Source of the DNA: Anseranas semipalmata
Taxonomy: Eukaryota; Chordata; Aves; Anseriformes; Anseranatidae
Length of the DNA stretch: 64,000 nt
Assembly: GCA_013399115.1 (NCBI GenBank)
Contig: VXAA01003991.1
Location: 566,754-630,753, forward strand
Direction of reading: 5' to 3'
In this document: positions 25,801-39,025 of the stretch, piece by piece
How the letters are laid out: every line of letters begins with the position of its first letter
Numbering within the stretch: the first letter of the stretch is position 1
The notes under the pieces: generated by a model
Databases searched by the model: none
The model's input: the letters and a program-made list of their open reading frames with translations, nothing else
Told to the model about the DNA's origin: nothing
Program-made: the position numbers and the translations under genes

Positions 25801-27589
25801 ACTCCTGGAAAAAAAACTTGTTAGTTTTTACTGGTAGGTTTTGGGGGTAGGGACAAAACTATTGTTTTTAGAGGTCTAAAAAAAATGTTTGAATAGAAAT
25901 GAAGATAGAAAAGATCTTTCCACAACACTGCTTGTTATGTGAGTTGAAAAGCTTATAATACAGATTTTCTTTTCTGTTCATCCAGAATTAGGAATAGAAA
26001 GCATCACCCTGTTAATACAATTATTCAGATTCATTGCAGATCTTTTCCAGTTAGCCACAAAAGCTTTGGCCTTCACTGCAACTATCTTAGTTTTATGTGA
26101 TTTACTCTGAATTTACAATTTGTGAACCTCTGCACATAATTGGTATCATCAAAACTCCAAATATGCTTGATGCAGTTCAGACAAGTTGATTTTTTTTTGT
26201 TTGTTTGCATTCAGAAGATGTTCAAAGAAGCTAAATGTCAGTCTGTTTTTATCAAACTTGTTCAGATAATGTCTGCAGCTGCATTTTGCTTAAGACGTTA
26301 GCATGCTGAAAGCAAGGGATGCTTCTGGGTAACGAGGTATAAAAGTAGGTCAATATATAAAGACATCCTCTCAGTGACAGTTTTATGACTTAAAGCAATA
26401 GAACATCCCAGGCTACTTGTGTTTTGAAATCTAATATTGAATTTATCAAGTAAAGATATGAAATTAATATATGATCCTCCAGAATTTGATAACAGTATAT
26501 TCTCTTCATTAAAATCTGCCAATGGAAACTTCAGTTCTAGGTAATATCTCTTCTAAAAGTTCAGAGTTGATGGGATCATTGAACTGTCTTATTTCTTCTT
26601 TCTTCTTAAGGCAAGTTCTTGCACGTTTGCTCCGTACTGAATGATACTATCTCTACAACACCAAAGAGCTGAAAATGACAAGTTTAACTATCTCTGTGGC
26701 AGAAGCACAACCATCAGACAATTAATAAGGTAATATTCATTAATGTAGTCTCATATAGATCTTGGAAAAGGAAATATAATGTTCCCTGTTGTCAAATCTG
26801 TTCTGTAAGCCTGCACTACCTTCAGTAATGCATGTGTAAGAGCTGAGGCCAATGGTGAACCAAATGGTTAAATTACTTACTTAATAAAGAATGTTGAGTT
26901 TCATTTCAACTATTTTCTGTTTGCTAAAAATTTACAATGCTATCTCTTCTCAGAACCTATGGCTTATTTGGAAGCATTACTAAGGGACTAGATTTTGAGT
27001 TTGTTGACTGAAATTATTCATTTTAATTATGCATTATGCTACCCAAGCCTCTTGGTATTGTTCTTGCTTTCTGCCTGTGACCAAACTTTTTGCATGATGA
27101 ATAATGAATGACAGGCACCAGTCCAAGATTTTAATCACTAGCAGAAAATAACACTGAAATGTTCAAGGGATTCACAGACATTTGCATACAATAGACTCTA
27201 GTCACAGTGACATTTGTGCAAAATGGACCACATGACCCCACAAAACATCACCAACTTAGGGCAGCCCCAGGTAATATGGGAAAACTGCAGTCTCTGCTGC
27301 TTCTCAGGGAAAGTGTGTAAGGAGTATTACTCTGGCCACTTCACCCACCCTTATGGTCTTTTCAGATCAGTACATACTGAAAACATCAGTAGTAGAATAC
27401 CATTCTTCTTCCTTCAGAAGCCTCAGTAATAAGAGGTTTTCTTGCACAGTAGGAGAAAACTGAGACCTCAAGAAAGAGATGTTGCCGTTTCTAATGGCTA
27501 TTTTTTATGTTGAATCTGGGTCATGCAACTAGTGTGATATGTTCTCATGCATTATCTGTAGTACAGAAGGTTCTCAAGGTTTGAAATAG
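22861..27589. other. Anonymous intergenic sequence
   Basis: Contains the GA/GAAA purine microsatellite at 23101-23144. No exon, RNA gene or transposon recognised. Confidence 0.5.
23101..23144. repeat. Purine microsatellite: A-run, (GA)n, (GAAA)n
   Basis: Forty-four purines in a row: an A12 run, about nine GA units, then three GAAA units. Confidence 0.95.
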
Positions 27590-27668
27590 AGTTTAATCCC
27601 ACTGTGCTAGGAATAGCACAGGCACAGAAGACATTTGTTTTAGTTCAGAGCTTACAGTATAAAGAGAA
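27590..27668 (+). mobile_element. Old amniote SINE-like repeat
   Basis: TTTAATCCCACTGTGCTAGGAATAGCACAGGCACAGAAGACA and GAGCTTACAGTATAAA resemble an old amniote repeat with CCCATTGTGCTAGGCACTGTACA and AGAGCTTACAATCTAA. A second copy with the same order is at 43028-43110. The repeat ends just before a C-run plus A-run. Confidence 0.45.
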
Positions 27669-27711
27669 ATGTAGATAATTGTAAACAACAACAACACCAA
27701 AACAACAACAA

Positions 27712-27740
27712 CCCCCCCCCCCCAAAAAAAAAAAAAAAAA
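27712..27740. repeat. C12 run joined to A17 run
   Basis: Twelve C's pass directly into seventeen A's, after an AAC-rich lead (ACAACAACA). It abuts the old SINE-like repeat. Confidence 0.9.
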
Positions 27741-28498
27741 GAAATCTTTCCAAAGCATGGTATAATCAGCTTGGCAAAACAAAGTTTCAAAGACGCATGG
27801 GAGCTTAAGCAACATAAAGTCAAGGAAAATTCAACTTTTGAGTTCTTCTGTGACCTATTGAACAGCAACAGTTTTGATTTTGATTCCCAACTTTAGAAAA
27901 AAATGTCAATAGTCAGAAGTGGCCTCATTAAGATATTTAAAAATTGAAAACCTACCATCTACACTTGAAAAAAAGTAATAAACCATACCACACTACATAA
28001 TGTGGTTCTTTTTTAGAAAAGAAAGATATATCAGCTAAGTCCTCAGCTGGAGCACTCTGTCCAATGTGGGGTGCACAGTTTCTGGGCATGAGAAAGCCAC
28101 AGACCAGTGAAAAGCCAAAGAAACACCAGAGAAAGCCAAAAAGTCCAGTGAGGAGCAGTCTAAGTGAAGAAATATCTAGAAAGTGTTTTTGGTAAAAGCT
28201 GAATGTTTAAATTGACATTGATGATCATTTGTACTGTCCTGACATGAGAAACTCCATTGCATCTTATAAAACAAACTGATCAAGTGCAACAACAAAATAA
28301 ATGCACAGAAAAGGAAGCAAGGAAGGCAGGGAGCTGTTTCCTTGCAGAAGAGAAGAAATGGGCAGAACATCATGTTGTGAAATCCTAGTGGCTTAGCTTG
28401 TCTGCCTGAGGAATGCAGGAACAGGCTCTGGAGATAACAAGCCAGAATAAACCTTCATAAAAAATTCATTGAACTGTGATACTACAAGAGTTGAAACT

Positions 28499-28561
28499 GG
28501 AAAAAAAAAAAGAAAAAAGAAAAAAAAAGAAAAAAAAAGAAAAAAAAAAAAGAAGGAAAGG
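28499..28561. repeat. 63-nt A-rich pure purine tract
   Basis: A-runs of 6-11 separated by single G's, ending in GAAGGAAAGG; no pyrimidine within. Confidence 0.95.
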
Positions 28562-29211
28562 CTAAGAGAAAAGAGTTTTTCTTGCACACTGTCCATTGAT
28601 AAGAACATATCCTTGTCAACTGAATGTCTGACATATTTTTTCCGTAGATTTGTATATGTCTTATGCTGGATCAGTTTTCCTCATCTTATGCTCTTGGCAT
28701 TTGATTATTCCAATTAGAATATAAAGACAGCAATAACTGGTCAATAGTAGGTTTGTAGCAAATAAAATAATTAGGTTTTAGCAAAGTCAAGTTTCTTTTG
28801 AAAATGGAGGAAGAGGGTAAATATGTGCAGTCTAAGTAGTCTATGTACCATGTGAGGCTGAAAGACTTCTTGCCTGAAGTTTTTGCTGAGGATGCTCTTG
28901 GGTGAAGAATTACAGAAAGCAATGCTGTAAGGGGACCTTGGGCAGTCACTTGATTTTCCTCCTCTGTCATACCCACTACCAGGGTCCACAATATCTCACC
29001 TTCAGAGAGATTGGTATAACACTTTCTTAAAACCCTCAACAAACAGTGATTTCATACTCTCCTTTTACAATCTATTAAATTCTTAACTCTCCTGCCTGTT
29101 AGAAAATTTTACTCAGTATCTATGCTAAATTTCCTTTGCTCCAGTTTAAACTTCTCAGACCTTGCCCTATCTCTAGTGTGTATGAGAAGAGTGTATTTGC
29201 TTCCCCTTTGC

Positions 29212-29234
29212 AATAAATAAATAAATAAATAAAT
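29212..29234. repeat. (AAAT)n microsatellite
   Basis: About six AAAT units. Confidence 0.9.
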
Positions 29235-29379
29235 ATTTTCATATTGTAGTTATGTCTCTCAAATTGGTCCTTTCTCTGTATTAAACAAACCTACCTCCTT
29301 CATTCCTTGCCCACAAGCTGTGTTTTTCTGATCTTTCTGATGATTTCCTCTGAAATATAATCCAAATTTTCCATGTTTG

Positions 29380-29860
29380 TCTTGGCCTGCAATACCCCAA
29401 ATGGCCACAATACTTCAGTTGAGGTGTAATTTACTTCCGACCAGAATGAAAGAAATATTAAATGGGCTCTACACTATACTTCATATTTCTATAGCCTGCT
29501 AAAACCCTTCTCTTTCCTGGAGGACTGTGAGTCTTTCCCTATCTTGATTTTATGCCATTGATTATTCCTACAGTCATCTAATATTTTCCACTTTTCCCTA
29601 TTGAATAGCTTCCTACTTTTTAAGAACATTTTTCCAATTTGTTGAGATCATTTTGAATTCTGGACCTCTCTTCCAGAGTGCCTGCAGCCCCTCCCAGCCT
29701 GAGGTTGTCTGCAGATTTCATAAGCAAGCTCTCAGTTCCTCCATCTAAGATTTTAATGAAAATATTGAATGAACTCAGGACAGAGCTCCATGGAACTCTA
29801 CTCAATATGAAAACTTTCCAGTCTGACAGTTAACTATTGATAGCTGCTCTCAGATGACCT
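29380..29860 (-). mobile_element. Ancient CR1/L3-like LINE remnant
   Basis: The minus strand at 29620-29800 translates to MKSADNLRLGGAAGTLEERS and IQNDLNKLEK. This follows the CR1/L3 reverse-transcriptase order (KFADDTKLGG, then a residue stretch ending in RDLDRLEKW). The flanking plus-strand text (CAATTTGTTGAGATCATTTTGAATTCTGG, GCCCCTCCCAGCCTGAGG, TTAATGAAAATATTGAATGAACT) is typical of very old amniote copies in antisense. Much more diverged than the CR1 at 1063-1833. Confidence 0.65.
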
Positions 29861-31479
29861 AATCATCTTACTTTATATGGCCTAAATCATTTTATTTTAA
29901 ATAAATTATCAGAGCCTGACCAGTGCAGGAAGAATTATTGACCAGATAATATGAGGAGGATACTAGCCTAAAATTATAGAGAGATGTGAAGAAAGTTTTG
30001 AAAAGAAACACCAGATGATATTTATAACCATTTTCTGTAGTTCTTGTTTTACATCTCTAAGGTGTCTTACTTGCATTACAGTTAAAAATGAGATGCCATT
30101 GAACGAGCTTATTTTTTATGCATTCATACACTGTATAGAGTGTACAAATGATAGCCAGACTTTTTTGATTAATGACTCTTTCTTTGATGGGTGCAGCTCT
30201 GCTCAGAACAATGCCTTTTTAGCCACTGGCTCTCCTGTTATTGTTCTAACAGTCCTACCTATCTGCTGCACCACAGGGTGCAATTCTCACAGGTCACATA
30301 GAAGATGGCAATAAGACTATGCACTAGGAACTGCACTTTTTTGAGAGAATGATGTCTGGTTAGCCACAGTCCTTACCTGACTCCCTAACACAAGGGACTC
30401 TCTCTGCATTGTTATATTTTGACAAACTGGAGGATGTTGGATGGACACAAAAAAGCCTGCCTGAAAGTCATTCAGGACACAGCCCCAGAAGGCAATACTT
30501 CACATAAATCCCAAAGTTCAGTGCTACCCCTGGCCTACCCACTCTAACAGTCCACTCAGAATAGCAGAACTTTGAACTTCCAGACTTTTATCAAGATGCA
30601 CAGAAAAGGCCCACAGGGAAATGCACCTCAGACAACTGAATTTTTTTTAGCATATTTTCCTCTGTGAGGTTTTTGTTCCCCCTTAGGAGAAAGTATGGCT
30701 GAACCAGATTGATCAGGATTCAGACTAATGAAGTTAAAAGTCCTACTCAGCTGTTCCTCCTTTTCCATCATATGTCTTCCTTTGCTACAATGTCTGACAA
30801 CCAGATATCCTTCTTTACCCATCTGACTCTACTCCTCTAAGATAAGACAGTAGTGCTATTCCCACTAACAGATGGGAACTGAGATAACTATCTGCAAATG
30901 GGCTTAGGTGTTGCAATGCTGAAAGCTGCAAGGCACTCGCAAGGTGTCTGGATCCCAGACAGGAATTTGCTGCTCTGAAGTGCCTAAACATTGTGCAGGG
31001 AACACCAAGCATCTCCAAATAGGATTGACAAGCATTGTTATACTGAATAAGAGAGCTGCCTAAGATAGTCATTAGGAAATGCTGAAGAGGAAGGTTTACG
31101 TAAACTCCAACTCCTTCTAGAGTTTTGATATCAAATTTCAGGGTCAGGGCAAGAACTCAAAGTCTCTTCAAAACAAAGTATCTATGTCAGAACAGCAGTT
31201 TGGATCTGGAGCTCTGTTTCAAGAGATCATCCCATCCTGCAGATAAGAACATGGAGATGCAGATTTGATGCCCTCCTCAACCAACGGATTGCAGTGGTTT
31301 GGGATGACCACCTGCCATACGGACCCCCAGGACTGTATGGCCTGGGAAACTTAGTAATTAAAACCTGCACTTCCAAAGATTTTACTTAAATGTTTTGTGG
31401 CTCACACTCTTAGATTAACATTGAGGCTTCAAGAAACTTATGTCAGTCCCAGAGGCACTGATATAATTTGGCGTTTCCA
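29861..31479. other. Anonymous intergenic sequence
   Basis: No gene or repeat recognised. A 99-codon plus-strand frame at 30015-30314 is Cys- and Ser-rich without a recognisable domain. Confidence 0.45.
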
Positions 31480-31570
31480 GGCCTGTGTGGCTAGCCCAAG
31501 GCTACACAGCACAATCTAGAATGGACTTGAAGTGTGTGTCGTAAGTCCAGAAACAGTGTCCTGTCCTGTC
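31480..31570 (+). mobile_element. MIR-like ancient SINE, 3' portion
   Basis: GTGGCTAGCCCAAGGCTACACAGCACA resembles the MIR segment ending CTTGCCCAAGGTCACACAGC, followed by a region corresponding to GAATTTGAACCCAGG (here GAATGGACTTGAAGTG) and a CAGTGTCCTGTCC end. Diverged; an old insertion. Confidence 0.5.
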
Positions 31571-32029
31571 TGATGCCCGTTAATACCAGATAGTTCTTTC
31601 TGGGAACACTGTAAGAGCCATCACATACACAGCTCCTTCAAAGTCAGCAGTGTAGCTGCAGGGGACTGCCTACAGCCAGAGAGCGTCCTGGTCCATACGG
31701 CACCAGGCTTTCCTCCAGCAGTGGAAACAACCAGAGGAATCTCACAGGCCTCGTTGTGTGCAATTGCTCCCCTCTAATGGGGTTGTTTGGCTTCCAGATG
31801 CTTTCCACTGTAAGACATATTGACTGAATAGCAAAATGGACATACACGAAACATAATGGTGAATGATATCAGCACAGTTCATACAGCACCAATTAATGTG
31901 AACACAGAATCCGCAGATAGGCACATCTCTGGAAGCTCATTTTCTCAGGTAATTCCACTCCTTAATTACTAATATAAAGTACAGTAAGACATATATGAAA
32001 GTACTTCTCATGTCCAAATAGATTGCTGG

Positions 32030-32480
32030 TGGCTACATGAAGGTTAAAACTCCTGTTGGCTAATTGCCTCAATTTAATACTGTTAGCAGATGCATTTATA
32101 GTTTTAAAACCCTTTTTATGATGTCTAAGTAATTGCATCAATTTGGCAACCCTCTACTTGATTTTAAACAGCTTTAACAGAATGTCTACAGTTGAAAACA
32201 ATCCTTGTCAATGCTACATAAACTGGCTCATTTTAACTGCTTTTTTTTTTTTTTGTGAAAGGGGGCAATTTGAACAATTACTTTGCATTGAAAACAGCTT
32301 TTGTCACTGCTAAATGAGTCACTTGAATTGTTATTTACATGTACTATAAAATTTTATTTACTGTCAAAGGACTTTTCTTGCAATTGAATTTTCATTGTAA
32401 TTCTTAGATTTTGTTTAGAGTGAAATGGTTAATTTATTGCCTTTTATTATGCACTTCTAGTTGGCAGTAAAGTGATTAGA
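32030..32480. promoter_or_regulatory. Candidate conserved non-coding element
   Basis: An AT-rich block without recognised repeats, with many homeodomain-type cores (TAATTG, AATTGA, TTAATT) and little simple sequence except one T14 run. The texture resembles vertebrate developmental enhancers, but conservation cannot be judged from one sequence. Confidence 0.25.
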
Positions 32481-34743
32481 AACACTTTTTTTTTTTTTAA
32501 ATAAAATGAATCTCCACCCAGCACTATTCAGGTAAAAATCATCACCATTACTCATTTCCAGTACTAAAAGGACATTTTTTTGAAAGGTATGAGAGTCATT
32601 GATTGAGTTTTCATCATCTTCCTCTCAATGCTCAGCTTCCCTCAGCACTTTGTATCCATTTCCAGTACGCAGCCTTTATATTCACTGTTTTTGACAGGTT
32701 TTTGTTATTGACAGAACTGCCAAGGTAGCGGTAGATTTAGCAATTAATCCTAGACAAGATGCAAAATATCCACTGCTCATTAGCAACTAACTAATCTATT
32801 AGAAAAGACACCCCCAATAGTACTGACACCAGTTGTGTCACTGATACCTTACATCTTCACAGATGAATTCAAGAGGTTGTCAGAAGTGTCAGCTTGACAG
32901 CTTTGGTGTCCAAAGTCCTATTTGACCAGAAAGCGATATGACACAGGCTATTTTCCCTGGACTGCCCTTTCAGCCTGCTTCGTGGACCAGAGGAGAGCTC
33001 AGCCTACACAAAGGGTTTGTCCTCTGACCGCTTGCAAGGTCCTCTGACAGAAGGAATCAGCTTGTGTCAGTCATGGGGTGGTTGTGCTCATGGACATGCC
33101 CGAGTTAGAAATGGACATCTGTCTGATGACTAGTTATTTTGTCTGACCTTGGGGCTGGAGCTGAACTGATAATTCACAAAGTGAAAGGTCTTAATAAAGA
33201 GAGGGACTGCGGTAGTTATCTGAAATTTTAAAATACCAAGTAGCCCTCCATAGTAATGCAAAATGAACATACTTAGTTCAGTGAAGAAGCCTGGATTTCA
33301 TTTGGATTTCAGCATCCTTGCACCCACTGAAATGTGGACTTTTTGCTTGTACTGGAAGACGATGGGAAGAAACCTTGATTGGTGTGTGGGTAGATTTAGT
33401 GACTTCTCTAGATCCCCTTCAATCTGATTTTTCAGATTATTCTACCTCCATGGTTTGTAACAAATATTGTTTCTTGCAATTTATCCTCCGTCCTAGGAGC
33501 GCTTTATCCCCTCTACCTTGAATGTGCCATGAGCTCACTCAGTGCATACCTACTCCACCTCTTCTGCTTCAGGTGGTTGGCTTATTGGTTTGTTTCCAGC
33601 CTGGACATTTCTTGCAGATCCACACACTGTTTCATTCATTTTCTGATCACACACACTTTCTTTTCACTCATATTATAGGTGTAGCTTGTGGAGGGTATTG
33701 TCAAGGTTCTTTGTCCTAATCTTCTTGAGGCTGCTGTCTCAGGGTTTTGCTGCAAATTAAGTACAGATCTCTGTTTGTTTTCTTTGATGCTGTGGTATGA
33801 ATGATTCTCTTGTGCTAATGGCAGAACTGTCACAGGCCGAAGAATCTGTTGTATTTACTCAACAGCAGTGGCAGCAAATTGCTGTTATTCCGGACAGTTT
33901 TACATTTCTTTAATGCCATTATCTGCTTTGCTACCAGAATCCCAAATGTTTTTCATCTTGGTTCCAAGGATTTCTTTGACCTTCTTTGACTTTTTTTCTG
34001 TGCTTTTGCAACTGTGGCAGCAGAATAGCCTGGTGTCGTCTTTTCCTTTCAGTTTAAAAAACTACAGCTTTTTCCTCTGTGCCTGCCTGTGCTCTCCCAC
34101 TGCCTAGGTATTTTGAGACAGGTATGCTTAATTTTTACTAAAGTATGACTTACTCTGCACACTTGTGCATTTTTCAGTGATTCAGACTGAGTCAGGGTTT
34201 TTGTTGGTTTTTTTTTGTTTGTTTGTTTGTTTTTTGGAATCTGTGTTTACTACAAGATCACATCTCAGTCTTAAGCTGTATTACATGTATTAAAAAATGT
34301 TCTCTTCACCACCTCCCTTTGAAGCCACCCTACACCAAACAGCAAAGGTAGTTGGCATGATAAACCAGTCCATTAATTCTGAGTCCTCAAAACGTTTTCC
34401 TGTTCTAGAGCTCTCCTAATTTGCTGAAAATCTTGTGCACATTTCTGAAGCCTTCCTAAACATCATGAACCTACTCTACTTTACAGCCCATCAAGTAGTC
34501 CACCTGCTTGTCTGGACAATATAGATTCACGGTACATACTCTTCAAGAAGTATTGGTCTCAGCCAGAGGACAATTAGCATCACAGCTGTACTCTAGTGTT
34601 AGACACAGGGCCCTCTGCAGAGGTCTCTGGAGGATGATAAACCAGTTTACTACTTCCAAGTGTTTATATATGAGAATAGAAGAAAATCTTTTGCATATTT
34701 TGGTAAAAAGGGAGTTGTATTGAACTATCCCTTGAGATGGGCC

Positions 34744-34754
34744 GGGGGGGGGGG
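34744..34754. repeat. G11 homopolymer
   Basis: Eleven G's after GGGCC, followed by an AAC-rich stretch (ACAACAACAACAA) at 34767-34780. Confidence 0.9.
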
Positions 34755-34926
34755 AACAAATACTAACAACAACAACAATTTCAAAATCAGGCATAGTCAT
34801 ATAGCCATAATACTCATTTGAATAATTTGTTCTTTTACTTCCCAGGTCACTTTCAACCAAGGAGGCTAGGAAATTAAAATGTCTCCCATCTCTTCCCCTA
34901 ATGCCCAAATCACCAAGTGCAGAGTC

Positions 34927-34974
34927 TCTGAGAAAATTTTTAAATGCACTTCTGAGAAAAATTTTAAATGCACA
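34927..34974 (+). repeat. 24-bp tandem duplication
   Basis: Two adjacent copies of TCTGAGAAAATTTTTAAATG plus four bases, differing at only two positions. Confidence 0.9.
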
Positions 34975-37900
34975 TAAACCATTTTGGCTTAAATTAAGCA
35001 TACTTTGTAGATATTTTATCTAGAAAAATGTTCTGAACTGCTTTGCTCAGCTGGTACATGCAGCACTGGAGATCGTCAAGTAGGGAAGCTTACCTTACTC
35101 CTTCAAATGATCAATATTATCCCTGAAACTCAAGAAACTCCCCTAGCCACCTTGGTGTTAGTCATCAGATCCCTTGTATCATGCCTTCTGCTCCTAACCA
35201 AGCACTTAAAAAAGGTACCGATGCTCCTCTATTCAATCTAATAACCTGTATTTATGTTTGGCCCTATCTGGACTCAGACAGGGCAAGACACTCAAACAGC
35301 TTTGGTAATGCTGGAGGATTATCTGGTAGCTTTCTGCAGATGTTGTGCAGACATCACTTTTCCCGGCCTTCTGCACCATTAATGCTGTCAACACTGGGAT
35401 ACTGCTGCCCGGCATGAAAAAGATGACCAGATCGAGCCATCATGGGCCATTCCCAGCACAGTGTAGATAAAGGTCCCCTAAAAATAGTTTGTGCTTGTGT
35501 AAATAATGACCGAACCATGACGTACCTAAACAGCTGTGGGTGCAGAGGTATCCTTGACACTATCCACTTGAGAGTACTTATTTTTTGGCTTAACTCTAAT
35601 AGAGTATCGCTTTGTTTTACATGATTAGATCTAATTTGGATGAGACCTCTGAGAGTTTTTTTTTATATCTTTAGTGAAGTGGTGTTTTATTTTTTTAACA
35701 CCAATTTCAATCTTGGCATTTAACCATAGAGCCCTTGTCAGACTCATGAGACTGCATTTCAAAAAGCAGGTAGCTGAGAGATGGGAAATGAAAGACTTTG
35801 ATTATTGAATGGCCTCTCTGTGAGCATTTTCATTGGTAGCACCTATATTTGAAAGCCACTTTAATCAAACTGGTAATCTAAGAATATGCTGGAAAACTCA
35901 GATAGGAACTGAAAAGACCAAAGTAAAGGGCAAAGGAGCTGCAGAAACAGAAGTCCTCTCTCGAAGTCCTTTCTCTGTCCTTGTCATAGCCTACTTAAAT
36001 GGTAAATGCTTTTACATCTGCATGAATGGATTTTAATTAAATGTATTCATAAATAGAATACTGAGATGACACATCTTGTTGCAAATACAATCTGTCAGCA
36101 AACAGCATCTGGAAGAGATGGTGCTCTGTCAGCTAAAGCAGACAGAGGAAGCCTCAGCTCATTCCCATGTGAAGACAAGAGTGCTACCTCTGCTAACTGA
36201 AGGCGATCTATAGGGTCACTTATTTCTCCAAGTTACACTGAAGGACCAAATGTCTGATCTTAGAGCCAGGCTGACTGTGCTGGATTCCAGTAACAAATTT
36301 TTGATACCCCACGTTAATAACTACTCTGAGAAGCTGTCCATCTATCAGCACCCATCAGCCGAGGTGGGAAGCCTGTCTGCCCTTCATCATTTGCTAGAGA
36401 TTTCTTCACAGTGAATAAAAGAAGATGCAGATATACGTCAACAATAAAATAAGGTTGACATCTGGTGTGGGCCTACTCATGTTTTAGCATCATGGACACC
36501 TGTTAAAGAATAGGATCATTCTGAATAATAAATTTGAACAAATGAAGAGATGGCACACACAAAGGACTGGCTGTGTGCCAGTACCATCACTGACTGCCAC
36601 GCTGCACACAGAGCCACCTGCCATGCACAATGGGGGTGTTTTAAGCTGTGCCAAAAGCAACCTATTTTCAATATTTTTTTTTTTCTTTCACACAATAATA
36701 TTTTTCTGACTGCTTTAAATCATCTCAAACATGTAATGCCAAACACTGCAGGTCATTCACTGTTAAGCACAAATGGCTGTAGCTGTTCACCTCAGTACCT
36801 GGTTTGATCTACAGCGCATGTTGTCCCAGCAGGGCTTGCAGACCAAGATCTCTGAGCCCTACTGTCCTGCAGTAATAGCACTCACCATGCCTGCATGGAT
36901 ACAGGAGAAAGGAAAAAAAAGCATAAACCTGGGTCAAGCAGGGATCTTGCAGTTTTGTGCGTAAAAAGCTAAGCAATGAATAGTGAGTGACACAAGGGTT
37001 TTGAAGATTACTTTGGCAATAAAACAATTGCACCTTTTGGTGGGTGTATTTAATTAACACAGAGTGACACAGGCAGTTGCTATACCTTTTCCAGAAGAAA
37101 GCTATTTACTAGGTACACCAGCTGTTACATGTTACACTAAGTCTGAGGGGAAGTTGTCTAGACTCAGTATTGTATTCCCCAGTTCATTTAGACCAAGCAA
37201 GGTCCTTCCTGAAGTCTGACGACCTTTCAGCAGTTCCTTTCTTCTTAAGAGAAGACAGTGAGTTTACTTATCATCAGTGCTTTCACCTCCTCTTAGAAAT
37301 AGTCACTCTCTCCTAAACCCTTTGGGGCTTTACTCAACTTCCCAACTTCTTTGAATGCCTTTCCTAACAAAACGAAACAAAATGTAAATTTGAATACAAT
37401 ATACATCCAAGCCTTGAAAAGATTGCTGCATGTTTTTGAAAGCATGCCAAGATTAATAAAGGCCAAAGCCAAATACATAGGGAAGGGATGGAAGATCCCA
37501 TTCTGTCATCAGTGTCAGGAGAGAGATAAAACGTAATCCCACAGATTGTGATCTCTTTTAATGAAGAGCATTTCTTAACAGTTGTAATGTTTGACCCTTA
37601 GCCCTTTACTTGTCTTTTGTTATCCATCAGTAGTGTGGCTAAGTACCTGTAACATTACCTTGAATCTTAAATACTTCCATCTGATTTCTCTCTGTCTCAG
37701 AAAGAGCATGTTCTTAAATAAAAAGAAGCAGAAAAAGAGCAAAACCAGGAACCTAGAACTTTATTACATGAATGTGGTTGTATGTAGTTATGCTGTGTCC
37801 ATCCTTGCATTGCAGCACAGTTTAACTTAGTGCTAGTGTAAAATGCAGGAGTATGTGCTGCAACTTTAATATATGTTACCGCTTGGGCCCTGCATTGCAG

Positions 37901-38371
37901 AGATACTGACCACATGAAACTATTGAATTCAACTAGAAATGCAGTATTTATGAAAACTGAGCCACAGAATGTGTATTCTTATTTCCAGTTATCTAGGCAT
38001 ATACCTTGGGAACTGGTAGTATCCTGTTATATTCTTTGGTCATCTGGTAAGCTGCCAATTAGGTTTCTGGTTCCTATTAGGAATTGCTAAATGGCACATG
38101 TGATGTTTCTCATGAAAAAGATTTCTGCAAATACAGCTTGAATAGAGAGGTTTCTTTCCACAAATTTTACTTTTCACCAGTAGCCATAGATTTAAAATCA
38201 TATTCCTGCTATGTTTCATTAAGGCATGGGAAAGACACAGTTGGACAAAAGTGCTTTGGGCATTGGGATTAATAGGAAGATGCAGCCAGCAAAGCTGGGG
38301 ATGTGAGGAGGTTTAGTCTCAGCTGGGGACATCAGCGTGATAGGAGACACCTCAGTTTCTTAATGTACACA

Positions 38372-38445
38372 AAACTCCACAACCCCCATGCAAGGTGCTG
38401 TCATTTCCACTTCACAAGTGGAGGACATAGGCACAGTGACCACTA
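38372..38445 (+). mobile_element. Possible MIR-like SINE core
   Basis: The CTCCACAACCCCCATG, GGTGCTGTCATTTCCACTT, CACAAGTGGAGGACATAGGCACAG series matches the layout of the MIR core (CTCACAACAACCC, GTACTATTATT, TTTACAGATGAGGAAACTGAGGCACAG). It is short and diverged, so a chance match cannot be excluded. Confidence 0.4.
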
Positions 38446-38983
38446 ATTGGATTACACCCCACCCCCAGCTTCTGTCCAGACTAAATTCTTCCTACAATCC
38501 AACAATTGTCCTTTTAACTGTAACTCAAGCTGCACAGAAAACATGCCCAACTTCCTTAAACGCACAACACAGAGAACAAGACAGCTCTGAACACCTCCTG
38601 AGAGCAATTTAGAGAGCATAAATTAGGAGCCTACATCTCTCAACTTCTCAGTGTATGTAAAGAATCAAAATGCCACTTGTCCGCACATAGCCGAGCAGGC
38701 AGCCATCTAGAGCCGATCAATAGCAAGCACCAAACACAGACCCTCAGCCGTTTGCTGACCACACAAACTGCAGCATTGCCGCTGCCCATCATCCTGCACG
38801 GCTGCCTACTGTCCAGGGACCCTTGCTGAGCAAATGCAAGCCCTGAATCCGGGCTGCACCCAGCCGGAAAGAGTTTCTGCCTGAGCTCCCCAACCTGGGG
38901 AGGGTGCCCCAGGTATCAGAAGATGAGGTGCTAATGGTTGGAACGCTTCTCCATCTCCCTGCTCAGGCTGGGCCACCAGAAAA

Positions 38984-39025
38984 CTGGGAACATGGCAGCT
39001 TGAGCTGGGAAAATGGCAGCTTGAG
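38984..39025 (+). repeat. 21-bp tandem duplication
   Basis: CTGGGAACATGGCAGCTTGA(G) is followed directly by a copy with one change (AAC to AAA). Confidence 0.92.

Larger units (their letters stand above)
27741..29379. other. Anonymous intergenic sequence
   Basis: Holds the A-rich purine tract at 28499-28561 and the AAAT microsatellite at 29212-29234. A pair of overlapping minus-strand frames at 28686-29042 is unlike any family I know. Confidence 0.45.
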
